Source: Perlabentimonas sp046542995 (GTDB lineage Bacteria; Bacteroidota; Bacteroidia; Bacteroidales; Tenuifilaceae). Taken from it: 64,000 nucleotides of DNA. Shown in pieces: positions 25,282 to 33,863 of this stretch; positions within the stretch are counted from its first letter, which is position 1, and each line of letters starts with the position of its first letter. The notes under the pieces were generated by a model. It saw nothing but the letters and a program-made list of their open reading frames with translations, was not told the origin of the DNA and did not search any database. Position numbers and translations under genes: made by a program. The DNA lies in contig JBKHAH010000003.1 of assembly GCA_046542995.1 (NCBI GenBank), positions 18,536 through 82,535 on the forward strand, in the 5' to 3' direction.

Positions 25282-26454
25282 ATGGAGAAATTAAGGGTTA
25301 AACTGCTTGCCTTTCCAGCGGCAGATCTTAATGTTTACTCAAAAGGGAAGAGAAGATTACAGAAGCTTTTTCATCAGGATCAGGTTGAATTTGTAGATTC
25401 TAATCCTGAGGTTCTCGTGTTCTTAACGGGAGGTTCAGAGAGAATTGCGTTGGAATCGGTTCAGGAGTTTGGGTTCTATCTATTGCTGGCATCAGCCGAT
25501 GAAAATTCATGGGCCGCTGCTACCGAAGTTAAAGCTTGGATGAATCAGAATAATATATCAAGCATTCTTGTTGACCAATCGTGCAAGTATGCAGCTTCAC
25601 TGATAGACAATCTGTTTCATGTTAAAAATGGGCTCAATCAACTTAAAGGCAAGAGGTTTGGGTTGGTTGGCTCATCTTCCGAATGGCTTGTTAATTCAAA
25701 CGTAAATCCTTTTATTATAAAAACAAAACTTGGCGTTGAGCAGATAGATATCCCATGGAATCAAGTAATAGTTGACGAAGATAAGAAGGTTGATGCTGAT
25801 TTTATTAATTTTTTTAGGAACGACACAAATAATGAACCGTTGCAGGCCTCAGGAAGCGTTTACGAGGCCCTTGCAAATTTGGTAAGAGACAATGGTTTAA
25901 ATGCTTTAACCGTTGAGTGCTTCACTTTTATTAATTCTTGCAATACTACTGCATGCCTTGCTCTCTCTAAATTATCGATGGATGGAATACCTGCAGGATG
26001 TGAGGGTGATATTTGCAGTATGCTTGGAATGATGATTACATACGAACTTTTTGGGATAGTTCCCTGGCAAGCCAACGTAGGCTTTGTGAAGGATCAGAAG
26101 GTAACTTTTGCGCACTGTACTGCTCCTGCTAATATTCTAGAGCATTTTGAACTTGACACCCATTTTGAAACGGGTAAAGGTTTAGCTTTAAATGGTAAAT
26201 TAAAAGCCGAGGAGGTTACAATTCTAAGGTTAGACCATACCCTTAGCAAGATGTTTATAGCCAAAGGGAAAGTAACTAAAACGCATAGTAAAGGAGCCAT
26301 GTGCAGAACAAGGGTAACGGTGGAGGTGGATGAAAGAGTAACGTCCTATTTTATAAATAATCCACTGGGGAACCACCACCTTATTATTCCCGGAGATTAT
26401 GTGGTTGGCCTTGAGTTGGCCTGCAGAATGCTTAAAATGGAGCTGGTTGATTAA
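25282..26454 (+). CDS. L-fucose isomerase-like protein
   Basis: 390 residues. Resembles the L-fucose/L-arabinose isomerase fold: an N-terminal Rossmann-like part and a C-terminal domain with ALTVECFTF, DGIPAGCEGDICSMLGMM and GNHHLIIPGDY. Candidate metal ligands are Glu212, Glu241 or Asp243, and His365 or His366, by position in the family; assignment is by eye. It is shorter than E. coli FucI (about 590), and no fucose kinase, aldolase or permease is nearby, so the sugar is unknown. The gap to the hydrolase gene is 32 bases and a strong hairpin follows, so it probably ends this transcript. Confidence 0.7.
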   Translation: MEKLRVKLLAFPAADLNVYSKGKRRLQKLFHQDQVEFVDSNPEVLVFLTGGSERIALESVQEFGFYLLLASADENSWAAATEVKAWMNQNNISSILVDQSCKYAASLIDNLFHVKNGLNQLKGKRFGLVGSSSEWLVNSNVNPFIIKTKLGVEQIDIPWNQVIVDEDKKVDADFINFFRNDTNNEPLQASGSVYEALANLVRDNGLNALTVECFTFINSCNTTACLALSKLSMDGIPAGCEGDICSMLGMMITYELFGIVPWQANVGFVKDQKVTFAHCTAPANILEHFELDTHFETGKGLALNGKLKAEEVTILRLDHTLSKMFIAKGKVTKTHSKGAMCRTRVTVEVDERVTSYFINNPLGNHHLIIPGDYVVGLELACRMLKMELVD

Positions 26455-26501
26455 ATAGTATAAGCCTGATTTCGAGCTGAGGTTATAAGACTCAAATATA
26501 A

Positions 26502-26556
26502 AAAAATCTCATCATCTTGGTTAAGCAGATTAGCCAACCAAAGCGATGAGATTTTT
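26502..26556. terminator. Bidirectional terminator between the FucI-like gene and frr
   Basis: Perfect 12-bp outer stem (AAAAATCTCATC / GATGAGATTTTT) with an inner TTGGTT/AACCAA pairing. A- and T-runs on each side suit termination of both convergent transcripts. Confidence 0.85.
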
Positions 26557-26570
26557 ACTTTTACGATTGC

Positions 26571-27134
26571 TTATACAGTTAAAATTTCTTCCTCCTTTTG
26601 TACGAGTAGCTCTTCAACCTTCTTATTAAACTTGTCGGTTAATTTCTGCACCTCTTCCTCCGCATCCTTAGCAACATCCTCTGAGAGGCCATCTTTCTGC
26701 AGTTTCTTAATCTCCTCATTGGTATCACGACGAGCATTCCTGATGCTTACGCGAGCATTCTCCCCCTCCGATTTCACCTGCTTAACCAGCTGCTTCCGCC
26801 TTTCCTCTGTAAGCGGAGGCACGGCTATACGTATTACCTCACCGTTGTTCTGAGGATTGAACCCTAAATTTGCAGCCAGAATGGCTTTCTCAATGGGTCC
26901 AATCATGCTTTTCTCCCAGGGTTGGATAGAAATTGTACGAGCATCAAGTGTGCCCACGTTTGAAACCTGCTGAAGCGGGGTAAGGGTTCCGTAATAATCA
27001 ACCATAATGTTTGTAAGCATTCCGGGATTTGCTTTCCCTGCTCTAATCACGCGTAGCTCATTTGTAAGATGCTCAATAGCTTTTTCCATTCGCTCCTTGG
27101 CATCCTCAATATACATATTAACTTCTTCGGTCAT
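26571..27134 (-). CDS. frr: Ribosome recycling factor
   Basis: 187 residues, full length. It releases ribosomes from mRNA after termination together with EF-G. Seen: LTNELRVIRAGKANPGML, VSNVGTLDARTISIQPWEKS, IEKAILAANLGFNPQNNGEV and IRIAVPPLTEERRKQLVKQV, then the long helical bundle with RVSIRNARRD. Follows pyrH by 28 bases, the usual pyrH-frr pair. Ends at the strong hairpin 26502-26556. Confidence 0.97.
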   Translation of the reverse strand: MTEEVNMYIEDAKERMEKAIEHLTNELRVIRAGKANPGMLTNIMVDYYGTLTPLQQVSNVGTLDARTISIQPWEKSMIGPIEKAILAANLGFNPQNNGEVIRIAVPPLTEERRKQLVKQVKSEGENARVSIRNARRDTNEEIKKLQKDGLSEDVAKDAEEEVQKLTDKFNKKVEELLVQKEEEILTV

Positions 27135-27162
27135 GGTTTCTGAATTTTAGACTCAAAAATAT

Positions 27163-27873
27163 TTAATTTTTTATCAAAGTTCCAACATTTTCACCAAAAA
27201 CTACCTTTTTTAAGTTACCAGATGTATTCATGTCAAAAACAACTATTGGCAAATTGTTCTCGCTACACATTGTAAATGCAGTTAAATCCATCACTTTTAG
27301 CTTGCGCTGATAGGCCTCATCAAAGGTTAAGTTTTCAAATTTTTTGGCGCTTGGGTCTTTCTCCGGATCAGCCGAGTAAACGCCATCAACCCGTGTCCCT
27401 TTTAGGAGAGCCTCCGCTTCAATCTCAACGCCTCTTAACGCCGATGCTGTATCGGTTGTGAAGAATGGATTGCCTGTACCCCCAGCAATTATTGCAGCGG
27501 CACCCTGCTTGAATGCCTCAATGGCCTTCCATTTTGAGTAAAGTTCGCCAACAGGTTCCATCTTTGTGGCTGTAAAAACCTTCGCTTTTCCTCCCTCTGC
27601 CTCAATGGCGCTTTGTAACGCCAAGCTATTAATTACGGTTGCTAGCATCCCCATCTGGTCTCCTTTTACCCTGTCAAAACCTTTTGATACTCCGCTTAGC
27701 CCTCTGAAAATGTTTCCGCCACCAATAACAATTCCAACTTCGATACCCTTATCAGTTATTGACTTTATTTCTTTAGCATAAGCGTTAAGCACCTGCGTGT
27801 TTATGCCATACTTGTCGTTGCCCATTAAGGCCTCTCCGCTAAGTTTTAGGAGAATACGTTTATATTTTGTCAT
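27163..27873 (-). CDS. pyrH: UMP kinase
   Basis: 236 residues. Phosphorylates UMP to UDP; member of the amino-acid-kinase family. Seen: RILLKLSGEALMG, GIVIGGGNIFRGL, DRVKGDQMGMLATVIN, AAAIIAGGTGNPFFTTDTAS and LLKGTRVDGVYSADPEKD. The CHAT gene ends 36 bases upstream with no terminator between, so pyrH-frr is either read through from CHAT or starts at a weak -7 box at 27896-27903 (TATATTTA). In most bacteria pyrH follows tsf directly; here the CHAT gene separates them. Confidence 0.97.
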   Translation of the reverse strand: MTKYKRILLKLSGEALMGNDKYGINTQVLNAYAKEIKSITDKGIEVGIVIGGGNIFRGLSGVSKGFDRVKGDQMGMLATVINSLALQSAIEAEGGKAKVFTATKMEPVGELYSKWKAIEAFKQGAAAIIAGGTGNPFFTTDTASALRGVEIEAEALLKGTRVDGVYSADPEKDPSAKKFENLTFDEAYQRKLKVMDLTAFTMCSENNLPIVVFDMNTSGNLKKVVFGENVGTLIKN

Positions 27874-27909
27874 TATTTACGGTATTAAGGATGTGTAAAT
27901 ATATTAAAA

Positions 27910-30759
27910 CTATCCTTTTATTAAAACAAAGCCGGCCCAATCTAGCGGAAGAAAACCTCTCTCAATGCATTCTATTTTTGCAAACCGAAGGGCCTCAGCG
28001 TATGATTTACCCTGAAGCAAGTGCCTGTAGAAGGCAAGCATTAAATCCTTGGTTCTCTCATCGTGTACCTTCCAAAGCGATGCAATAATATTTGGTACTC
28101 CCGAGTAGATGAATCCGCGTGGTAGTGCCATTATCCCTTCGCCTTCCATAACATCTCCTGTGCCAGTTTTACAGGCAGAAAGAACTACCAAATCGGCACT
28201 CACATTATGTTTATATAGTTCTGGTAGCCTAAGGTAGCTCTCATCAAATTCTGCTTCGGATGGAAGCGCAAAAACCAGACCGCTAGTGTTAGTGGTGTTA
28301 CTTATGCCATGAGTAGCTATATGTAGAATGTTATATTTATCCAGATTTGTTTCAAAATATTCTTTTGTTGCCGTGTTTCCGGTCACCTTATTGTTTCCCT
28401 GTTTATTTAATTCGAACAGGGATACAATTTCCTCCACCTCTTTTACAGAGTGTGGCAGCGCTACCATACTGGTTCTATCGGTGGTTGTTCTAAATATATC
28501 TAGCGTGTCAATAGCAGACTGAGTTACCAGTGCTGTTGTAATGGGTTGATTACTGCTGAATTCAGGAGCCATTGCAAGAATATTCATCTCCATTACCCTT
28601 GGGGTTTTCTCAAACCCTTTAGCTGAGTAGTAGTATGAAATGCTGTGATTGCTGATTAGGAGTTCACCAGACTTGTTCATAAACATTTCAAAAGGTATCT
28701 CCATAAGCTTATCGTCAGCTAAAATATGCAGATCGCTTACTCCTTTTAATTGACTTTCAATGGGAGATATTAGCTTATTGTAAAAGAGTTTTTGTGATAC
28801 CTTGGCATCCGCTCCAGTTTTTATATCGCGCGTAAATAGCCTTATGCTCTGAGAAAAATCATTGAAAGATACTGAGCGTATCGTTGAATTATCCTTAGTG
28901 TAACAAATAACGAAAATTGAATCGCCTTTTGCAAAGTACTGAATTATTGCATCGCTACTTTCGATTTGCGATTTAACCTGCTCATTTACTCCCCGATTAT
29001 CCATAAACTCAATAGCTGATTGGTAATCATCAGTTAGGTTAACTTTGGCACGGTATAGAGCCGATTTAAGCTTAAAGAGTCTTTCATTTTGAACGGCATT
29101 GCTCGTTTCATTCTCAAGGTTTGAAATCTCAACAGAAAGTTCGCTAATATCTTTTAAGATGCCGCTGTTTTCATGGGTTGCATAATGATTTGCAATCTGT
29201 TTCTGAAAGTTTAGGTTGAATGTTCTGGGACTATCTGAATAGATGAATGCCGTATCAATGTATGTTGCATTGTATTTTGAAAGATGATAAGAGGCGAAAA
29301 GACCGTAGTACGATGTTTCTTTCAGGTGTTTGCTTGTTTCCATTAACAAACGTTCATCGGCAATTCCACTAAAATGGTATTTAATAATAGTGTTGACGTA
29401 GTTTACCAGCTGTAAAATTGTTTCAGCTATTTCATCATCTGGGCTATCTTGTGCCAGCAATCTGTAGCTTTCAAGCATTTCTATTATTATATCTCGTAAA
29501 TAGGGTAGATAGAGCTTCTGAAAGTTTTCAGGGGGCAAAAGTTTTAAATCATCATCTATTGTTGTGTACTCATTTGCAGCAATTGATATTAGGGTTTTCT
29601 CATAGTAGGAAATCGCTTCGTTATACTGCCCTTTTGCAGCCAGCACATCTGCTTTGTCAAGGTAGTAGTTTACCAGGTATGGCGATAAGGGGGTTCCTAC
29701 AATATCAAGATACATTTGATTAAAAGTCTCAAGATGCGAAAGGGCCTCGTCGTAATTCTCCTGCATCCTGTACATCATGCTCTCGTAATATACGGCCAGG
29801 CCTTCAGATACAGCCGGATTTGGGAAACCAGGAATTTCTTCTCTCATTTCTTTAAGATAATCACTGGCTTTCTCATATTCACCCAGCCTAATTAACGATT
29901 CAATAATTGTTGTGTATCGTGTATGCCTGTTAAGAAATTTAAAGTCGCTTAAATCCTGATTCTGAAGTAGCAGCTCATTGGATTTTTTACTGTGCTTAAA
30001 GGCGTTTTCATAATCAGAATTTTGCAAGTAGTAGCGGCCAATATTTGCATGAAGCATAATTAGGTCGCTTAAATACTTGTCCTTTCCCTTAATAATATCC
30101 TTAGCTCTTAAAAGGTACTCTATGGCTATTTCGGGGTCATGACTGGCAATTTCGGACCCAATTACTGTATAGAGGTCTGAAAGGGAAGTAGAGTCAACAT
30201 CAAATTCGTTTTGACAAGCATCCCAATGTTCCCAGGCCTTGGTGTATTCCCCAATTTTGTAGTATCGCGAACCAATATCTCGGTTAATGATAAACCCAAA
30301 GCGTTGATATTTGCTTGGCGAGTAATTGCCAAGAAATTTCTTATACCAGTTTATTTTCTGCTGAATATCTTCAGCTAATATTGCCATGTTATAGTTTGAA
30401 ATCAGCATTTCAATATGGCCAACTGGGATATTCCCTTTGGCGGTTTCAATGGCTGTGCTGAGAATGCTTTCTGCTTCGCCTCTCTTCCTCTCCATGTAGA
30501 GCCAGTATGAGTATTCGTTGGCCACAAAAAGGTAGTTTTCAAAATCGCTGTTTTCTAGCCGAATCTCCTGATGCTCATGATAGAGGCTATCAGCCTTTTC
30601 AAAGTTACCATTTCTAAGTACCTCGTAAGGGGCATTCCATGTAGTATCGGAGGGCGGCGTTCTGTATTCTGAGAATACAATCTCTGGACTTGTTTGGCTA
30701 AAGACCGAAAAGCAAAGGCAAATAAGCGATGAAAGGATTAATGATTTTCTTAATAGCAT
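27910..30759 (-). CDS. Secreted TPR-CHAT protein (caspase-like peptidase fold)
   Basis: 949 residues. A signal peptide (SLILSSLICLCFSVFSQ, about 6-22) sends it to the periplasm or surface. Residues about 30-480 are degenerate tetratricopeptide repeats (IGRYYLQNSDYENAFKHSKK). Residues about 650-949 are a CHAT domain, with catalytic His817 in LHIATHG and Cys863 in LSACKTGTGD, then MALPRGFIYSGVPNIIASLW. Both residues are present, so it may be an active clan CD protease, possibly used by autoprocessing or on a bound partner. It interrupts the translation cluster between tsf and pyrH, has its own promoter and follows a terminator. Confidence 0.88.
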   Translation of the reverse strand: MLLRKSLILSSLICLCFSVFSQTSPEIVFSEYRTPPSDTTWNAPYEVLRNGNFEKADSLYHEHQEIRLENSDFENYLFVANEYSYWLYMERKRGEAESILSTAIETAKGNIPVGHIEMLISNYNMAILAEDIQQKINWYKKFLGNYSPSKYQRFGFIINRDIGSRYYKIGEYTKAWEHWDACQNEFDVDSTSLSDLYTVIGSEIASHDPEIAIEYLLRAKDIIKGKDKYLSDLIMLHANIGRYYLQNSDYENAFKHSKKSNELLLQNQDLSDFKFLNRHTRYTTIIESLIRLGEYEKASDYLKEMREEIPGFPNPAVSEGLAVYYESMMYRMQENYDEALSHLETFNQMYLDIVGTPLSPYLVNYYLDKADVLAAKGQYNEAISYYEKTLISIAANEYTTIDDDLKLLPPENFQKLYLPYLRDIIIEMLESYRLLAQDSPDDEIAETILQLVNYVNTIIKYHFSGIADERLLMETSKHLKETSYYGLFASYHLSKYNATYIDTAFIYSDSPRTFNLNFQKQIANHYATHENSGILKDISELSVEISNLENETSNAVQNERLFKLKSALYRAKVNLTDDYQSAIEFMDNRGVNEQVKSQIESSDAIIQYFAKGDSIFVICYTKDNSTIRSVSFNDFSQSIRLFTRDIKTGADAKVSQKLFYNKLISPIESQLKGVSDLHILADDKLMEIPFEMFMNKSGELLISNHSISYYYSAKGFEKTPRVMEMNILAMAPEFSSNQPITTALVTQSAIDTLDIFRTTTDRTSMVALPHSVKEVEEIVSLFELNKQGNNKVTGNTATKEYFETNLDKYNILHIATHGISNTTNTSGLVFALPSEAEFDESYLRLPELYKHNVSADLVVLSACKTGTGDVMEGEGIMALPRGFIYSGVPNIIASLWKVHDERTKDLMLAFYRHLLQGKSYAEALRFAKIECIERGFLPLDWAGFVLIKG

Positions 30760-30795
30760 AATGTAAGTTAATTTAGGAACCAGTAAAATATCGAA

Positions 30796-30827
30796 CTAAA
30801 ATAGATGAAAAATGGAAGAAGTGCAAA
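30796..30827 (-). promoter_or_regulatory. Promoter of the CHAT gene (TTTG-N20-TATTTTAG)
   Basis: On the minus strand TTTG (30824-30827) and TATTTTAG (30796-30803, seven of eight) are 20 bases apart, 36 bases before the CHAT start and beyond the tsf terminator. Confidence 0.55.
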
Positions 30828-30844
30828 CCGAGCATTTAGCGCAT

Positions 30845-30876
30845 AAAAAAAGCCACCTAATTAGGCAGCTTTTTTT
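30845..30876 (-). terminator. Terminator of the rplM-rpsI-rpsB-tsf operon
   Basis: A-run/T-run hairpin (AAAAAAAGC / GCTTTTTTT, with an inner CCTAATTAGG) 18 bases past the tsf stop, with seven T on the minus strand. Confidence 0.85.
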
Positions 30877-30894
30877 GAAGTGAGTAATTCTACT

Positions 30895-31725
30895 CTATGC
30901 GTTAAGAGATACTCTTTTAAATCCAAGTACTTTAAGATCTTTATTAGCGCTTTTTAAGTAATCCGCAACTTTCATCTTACCGTCCTTAATAAAATCCTGA
31001 TTCATTAGGGTGCTCTCCTTGTAAAACTTCTGAAGTTTACCTTGAGCAATTTTATCAAGGATGTTTTCAGGTTTCCCTTCTTGGCGAGCCTGCTCACGTC
31101 CAATCTCATACTCCTGCTTCTTGATGTTCTCAGGAACATCATCTGCATCAACGGCAACTGGGTTCATGGCAGCTACCTGCATGGCAACGTCTTTGGCTAC
31201 TTGCTCATCAACATCAGCCTGATTAAATGCAACTAATGTTGCAAGCTTATTTCCAGGGTGGATATATCCAATAACTTTTTCGCCATTAATCTTTTCGTAG
31301 AAAGATAGTTCGAACTTCTCACCTGTAATGCCTGATTGGTCAAGCACAAGGTCTTGAATTTTTCTGCCATCAATTTCAATTGCTTTTAAAGCATCAAGAT
31401 CGGTAGGAGCATTCTCAAGAGCTGCGTCAAGAATTTTGTTTGTTAGTCCAACAAAATCGTCGTTTTTGGCTACAAAGTCGGTTTCGCAATTCAGTACAAC
31501 AATGGCACCAAATTTACCATCGGCAGTGGTTGCAGCAAGGGCAGCGCCTTCACCTGCTTCGCGATCGGCACGCTTATTCGCAATTGCCTTGCCACGCTCT
31601 CTAATGAATTCAATTGCTTTATCTAAATCGCCGTTAGATTCTACCAGAGCTTTCTTGCAATCCATCATACCTGCTCCGGTAATCTTTCTGAGTTTAGCTA
31701 TATCTGCTGTTTTTACTTCGGACAT
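30895..31725 (-). CDS. tsf: Elongation factor Ts
   Basis: 276 residues, full length. Guanine nucleotide exchange factor for EF-Tu. Seen: the UBA-like N-terminus (IAKLRKITGAGMMDCKKALV), then RERGKAIANKRADREAGEG, IVVLNCETDFVAKNDDF (EF-Tu contact motif TDFV), GYIHPGNKLATLVAFN and AMQVAAMNPVAVD. Last gene of the rplM-rpsI-rpsB-tsf operon, 36 bases after rpsB, with a strong terminator behind it. Confidence 0.97.
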   Translation of the reverse strand: MSEVKTADIAKLRKITGAGMMDCKKALVESNGDLDKAIEFIRERGKAIANKRADREAGEGAALAATTADGKFGAIVVLNCETDFVAKNDDFVGLTNKILDAALENAPTDLDALKAIEIDGRKIQDLVLDQSGITGEKFELSFYEKINGEKVIGYIHPGNKLATLVAFNQADVDEQVAKDVAMQVAAMNPVAVDADDVPENIKKQEYEIGREQARQEGKPENILDKIAQGKLQKFYKESTLMNQDFIKDGKMKVADYLKSANKDLKVLGFKRVSLNA

Positions 31726-31761
31726 ATTGTTGATTTTTATTAAGTTATCACTAACTGTTGA

Positions 31762-32664
31762 CTAGTTCTTTTCTTCAGCACCTTTTGTTTCAGCAGGTTC
31801 TTCCTTCGAAGGCTCTTCCTTTTTTGCCTCTACCTTTGTAGGCTCTTCCTTCTTCTCTACGGTTTTTTCAGGAGCTTTTGCTGCTTTAGCTGTAGTTTTC
31901 CTAGCCCTGGTGCGTGTTGTTTTTTCCTTACCCTCATCGCTTCCTTTGGGAGCATCCTTCTCTTTATCCTTCTCGTTCTTTCTTTCGTCTAACCCTTCCT
32001 CAATGGCTTTTGCCATTTTGTCAATTACAAGTGATATAGATTTAGATGCATCGTCGTTTGATGGTATAACAAAGTCGATTGGAGTTGGATCACAGCAGGT
32101 ATCAACCATTGCAAATACCGGGATATTCAATTTTTTTGCTTCTCTTACGGCGATGTACTCTTTCTGTACGTCAATAACAAAAAGGGCTGCAGGTAATCTG
32201 TTTAAGTCAGCAATTGAGCCCAGCAATTTTTCCAGCTTTGCTCTTTGACGGGTAATTTGAAGGCGTTCGCGTTTTGATAGGTTAGTAAAAGATCCCTCAG
32301 AAAACATCTTATCAATAGAGACCATCTTCTTTACAGCCTTGCGAATGGTAGGAAAGTTGGTTAGCATCCCACCTGGCCAGCGCTCGGTAACGTATGGCAT
32401 GTTAATCTGCTTAATTCTCTCGGCAACAATGTCTTTAGCTTGCTTTTTTGTGGCAACAAAAAGAATTTTTTTGCCTGATTTAGCAATTTGCTTCAGGGCC
32501 GAAGCAGCCTCGTCTATCTTAACGGCTGTTTTTTGAAGATCGATAATGTGAATCCCGTTACGCTCCATAAAAATGTATGGAGCCATTTTTGGATTCCATT
32601 TACGTTTTAGGTGACCAAAATGAACACCTGCATCTAGCAATTCTTTAAAATCTGTTCTTGGCAT
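31762..32664 (-). CDS. rpsB: 30S ribosomal protein S2 with a long charged C-terminal tail
   Basis: 300 residues from the ATG at 32664 (an upstream TTG frame is rejected because the family starts with the FKELLDAGVHFGH block). The S2 core of about 230 residues is standard: AGVHFGHLKRKWNPKMAPYI, VATKKQAKDIVAERI, ERWPGGMLTN, PAALFVIDVQKEYIAVREAK and DTCCDPTPIDFVIPSND. After the core come about 70 residues of low complexity rich in Lys, Glu, Ala and Thr (TRTRARKTTAKAAKAPEK). This tail is unusual in length and probably disordered on the ribosome surface. Confidence 0.97.
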   Translation of the reverse strand: MPRTDFKELLDAGVHFGHLKRKWNPKMAPYIFMERNGIHIIDLQKTAVKIDEAASALKQIAKSGKKILFVATKKQAKDIVAERIKQINMPYVTERWPGGMLTNFPTIRKAVKKMVSIDKMFSEGSFTNLSKRERLQITRQRAKLEKLLGSIADLNRLPAALFVIDVQKEYIAVREAKKLNIPVFAMVDTCCDPTPIDFVIPSNDDASKSISLVIDKMAKAIEEGLDERKNEKDKEKDAPKGSDEGKEKTTRTRARKTTAKAAKAPEKTVEKKEEPTKVEAKKEEPSKEEPAETKGAEEKN

Positions 32665-32771
32665 TTTAAATGTTTTAGTTTGTAAATAAAATGTGGCAAT
32701 CACCTGGTAGTTTCGTGTTCGAAAGTCCAAGCAATTTACAGCGAAAGCTGTTTGCCAAAGATTGATAAATA

Positions 32772-33158
32772 TTAACGCTTGCTGAACTGGAATTTCTTCC
32801 TTGCCTTAGGTTGCCCTGGCTTCTTACGTTCCACTTCGCGTGGGTCACGTGTCATAAAACCATTCGACTTAAGGAGTGTTTTATTTTCGGGGTTTATCTC
32901 AACAAGAGCGCGTGATACACCAAGACGAAGTGCTTCTGCTTGTCCTTTTACTCCACCGCCATCAAGGTTAGCCTTAATATCGTAGCTACCTAGTATGTTA
33001 AGAACTTCGAGAGGTTGTTTTACCACGTACTGCATAAGTTCCGAAGGGAAATATTCCTTTAGATCTTTACCATTTATGGTGATATTCCCTTTACCTTCTT
33101 GAAGGTAAACGCGTGCTACAGCATTTTTTCTTCTCCCCGTTGCATTGAATACCTGCAT
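32772..33158 (-). CDS. rpsI: 30S ribosomal protein S9
   Basis: 128 residues, full length. Seen: NATGRRKNAVARVYLQEGKG at the N-terminus, GGVKGQAEALRLGVSRALV, FMTRDPREVERKKPGQPKAR, and the conserved C-terminal KKFQFSKR whose basic tail reaches the P-site tRNA. Follows rplM by five bases, the universal L13-S9 pair. 107 bases separate it from rpsB, with no hairpin that would end transcription. Confidence 0.98.
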   Translation of the reverse strand: MQVFNATGRRKNAVARVYLQEGKGNITINGKDLKEYFPSELMQYVVKQPLEVLNILGSYDIKANLDGGGVKGQAEALRLGVSRALVEINPENKTLLKSNGFMTRDPREVERKKPGQPKARKKFQFSKR

Positions 33159-33163
33159 AATTT

Positions 33164-33619
33164 CTATTTAATTGAATTTAACTTTAATTCTTTTGGTTTT
33201 TGCGCTTCGTGCTTGTGCTCTGGCCCTGCGTAAACATGTAGGTTGCCATAGAGCTTAGAACCCAAACGATTTTTTGGTAGCATCCCTTTTACTGCGTGTT
33301 CAACAACTGCAGTGGGCTTGCGAAGTAGCCAGTCTTTTGGAGTTGCACTACGCTTACCACCTGGATACCCAGTGTGGTGGTAGTAAAGCTTCTCGGTTAG
33401 CTTGTTACCCGTTAGTCGTACTTTTTCTGCATTAATAACAATTACATTGTCACCGCAGTCGACATGTGGGGTGTAGTTGGGCTTGTGCTTGCCTCTAATA
33501 AGCTTTGCAACTTTACTAGCCAGACGGCCCAATACTTCGTTCGTAGCATCAACAACTATCCACTCTTTATTTACCGTGGCGTCGTTGGCTGAAACTGTTT
33601 TGTAACTAAGTGTGTTCAC
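33164..33619 (-). CDS. rplM: 50S ribosomal protein L13
   Basis: 151 residues from a GTG start. Seen: KEWIVVDATNEVLGRLASKV, IRGKHKPNYTPHVDCGDNVI, KLYYHHTGYPGGKR, KPTAVVEHAVKGMLPKNRLG and KLYGNLHVYAGPEHKHEAQK. Early-assembly large-subunit protein. First gene of the operon with rpsI, rpsB and tsf; an exact -7 box with TTTG upstream lies 49 bases before the start. Confidence 0.98.
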   Translation of the reverse strand: MNTLSYKTVSANDATVNKEWIVVDATNEVLGRLASKVAKLIRGKHKPNYTPHVDCGDNVIVINAEKVRLTGNKLTEKLYYHHTGYPGGKRSATPKDWLLRKPTAVVEHAVKGMLPKNRLGSKLYGNLHVYAGPEHKHEAQKPKELKLNSIK

Positions 33620-33667
33620 GTTATAAACTCCTCTGTTTTAAGTTAATACCTTTTCTTTTACGTGATC

Positions 33668-33695
33668 CAAACGTATATAATAAGCGGGTTGCAAA
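33668..33695 (-). promoter_or_regulatory. Promoter of the rplM-rpsI-rpsB-tsf operon (TTTG-N16-TACGTTTG)
   Basis: On the minus strand TTTG (33692-33695) and an exact TAnnTTTG box TACGTTTG (33668-33675) are 16 bases apart, slightly shorter than usual. A second exact -7-like box, TATTTTTG, overlaps the TTTG at 33692-33699. Confidence 0.55.
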
Positions 33696-33863
33696 AATAC
33701 AGCATTTTATTTAAACTGCAACATAAACAGGGAATTAATTTTTATTTTATGGAAGAGTTTTCAAAATTTTCCTATCAAAATTCTTTTGATATTTTTGTTT
33801 TCTAGAGATTTTTATTTTGCATTGCTTATTTTTACGCACAATATTTTGTTTACCGTGGATACC

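Noticed and set aside
32665..32730. N-terminal extension of S2 from a TTG at 32730
   Set aside because: The extra 22 residues are unlike any S2 N-terminus and the ATG at 32664 fits the family start.
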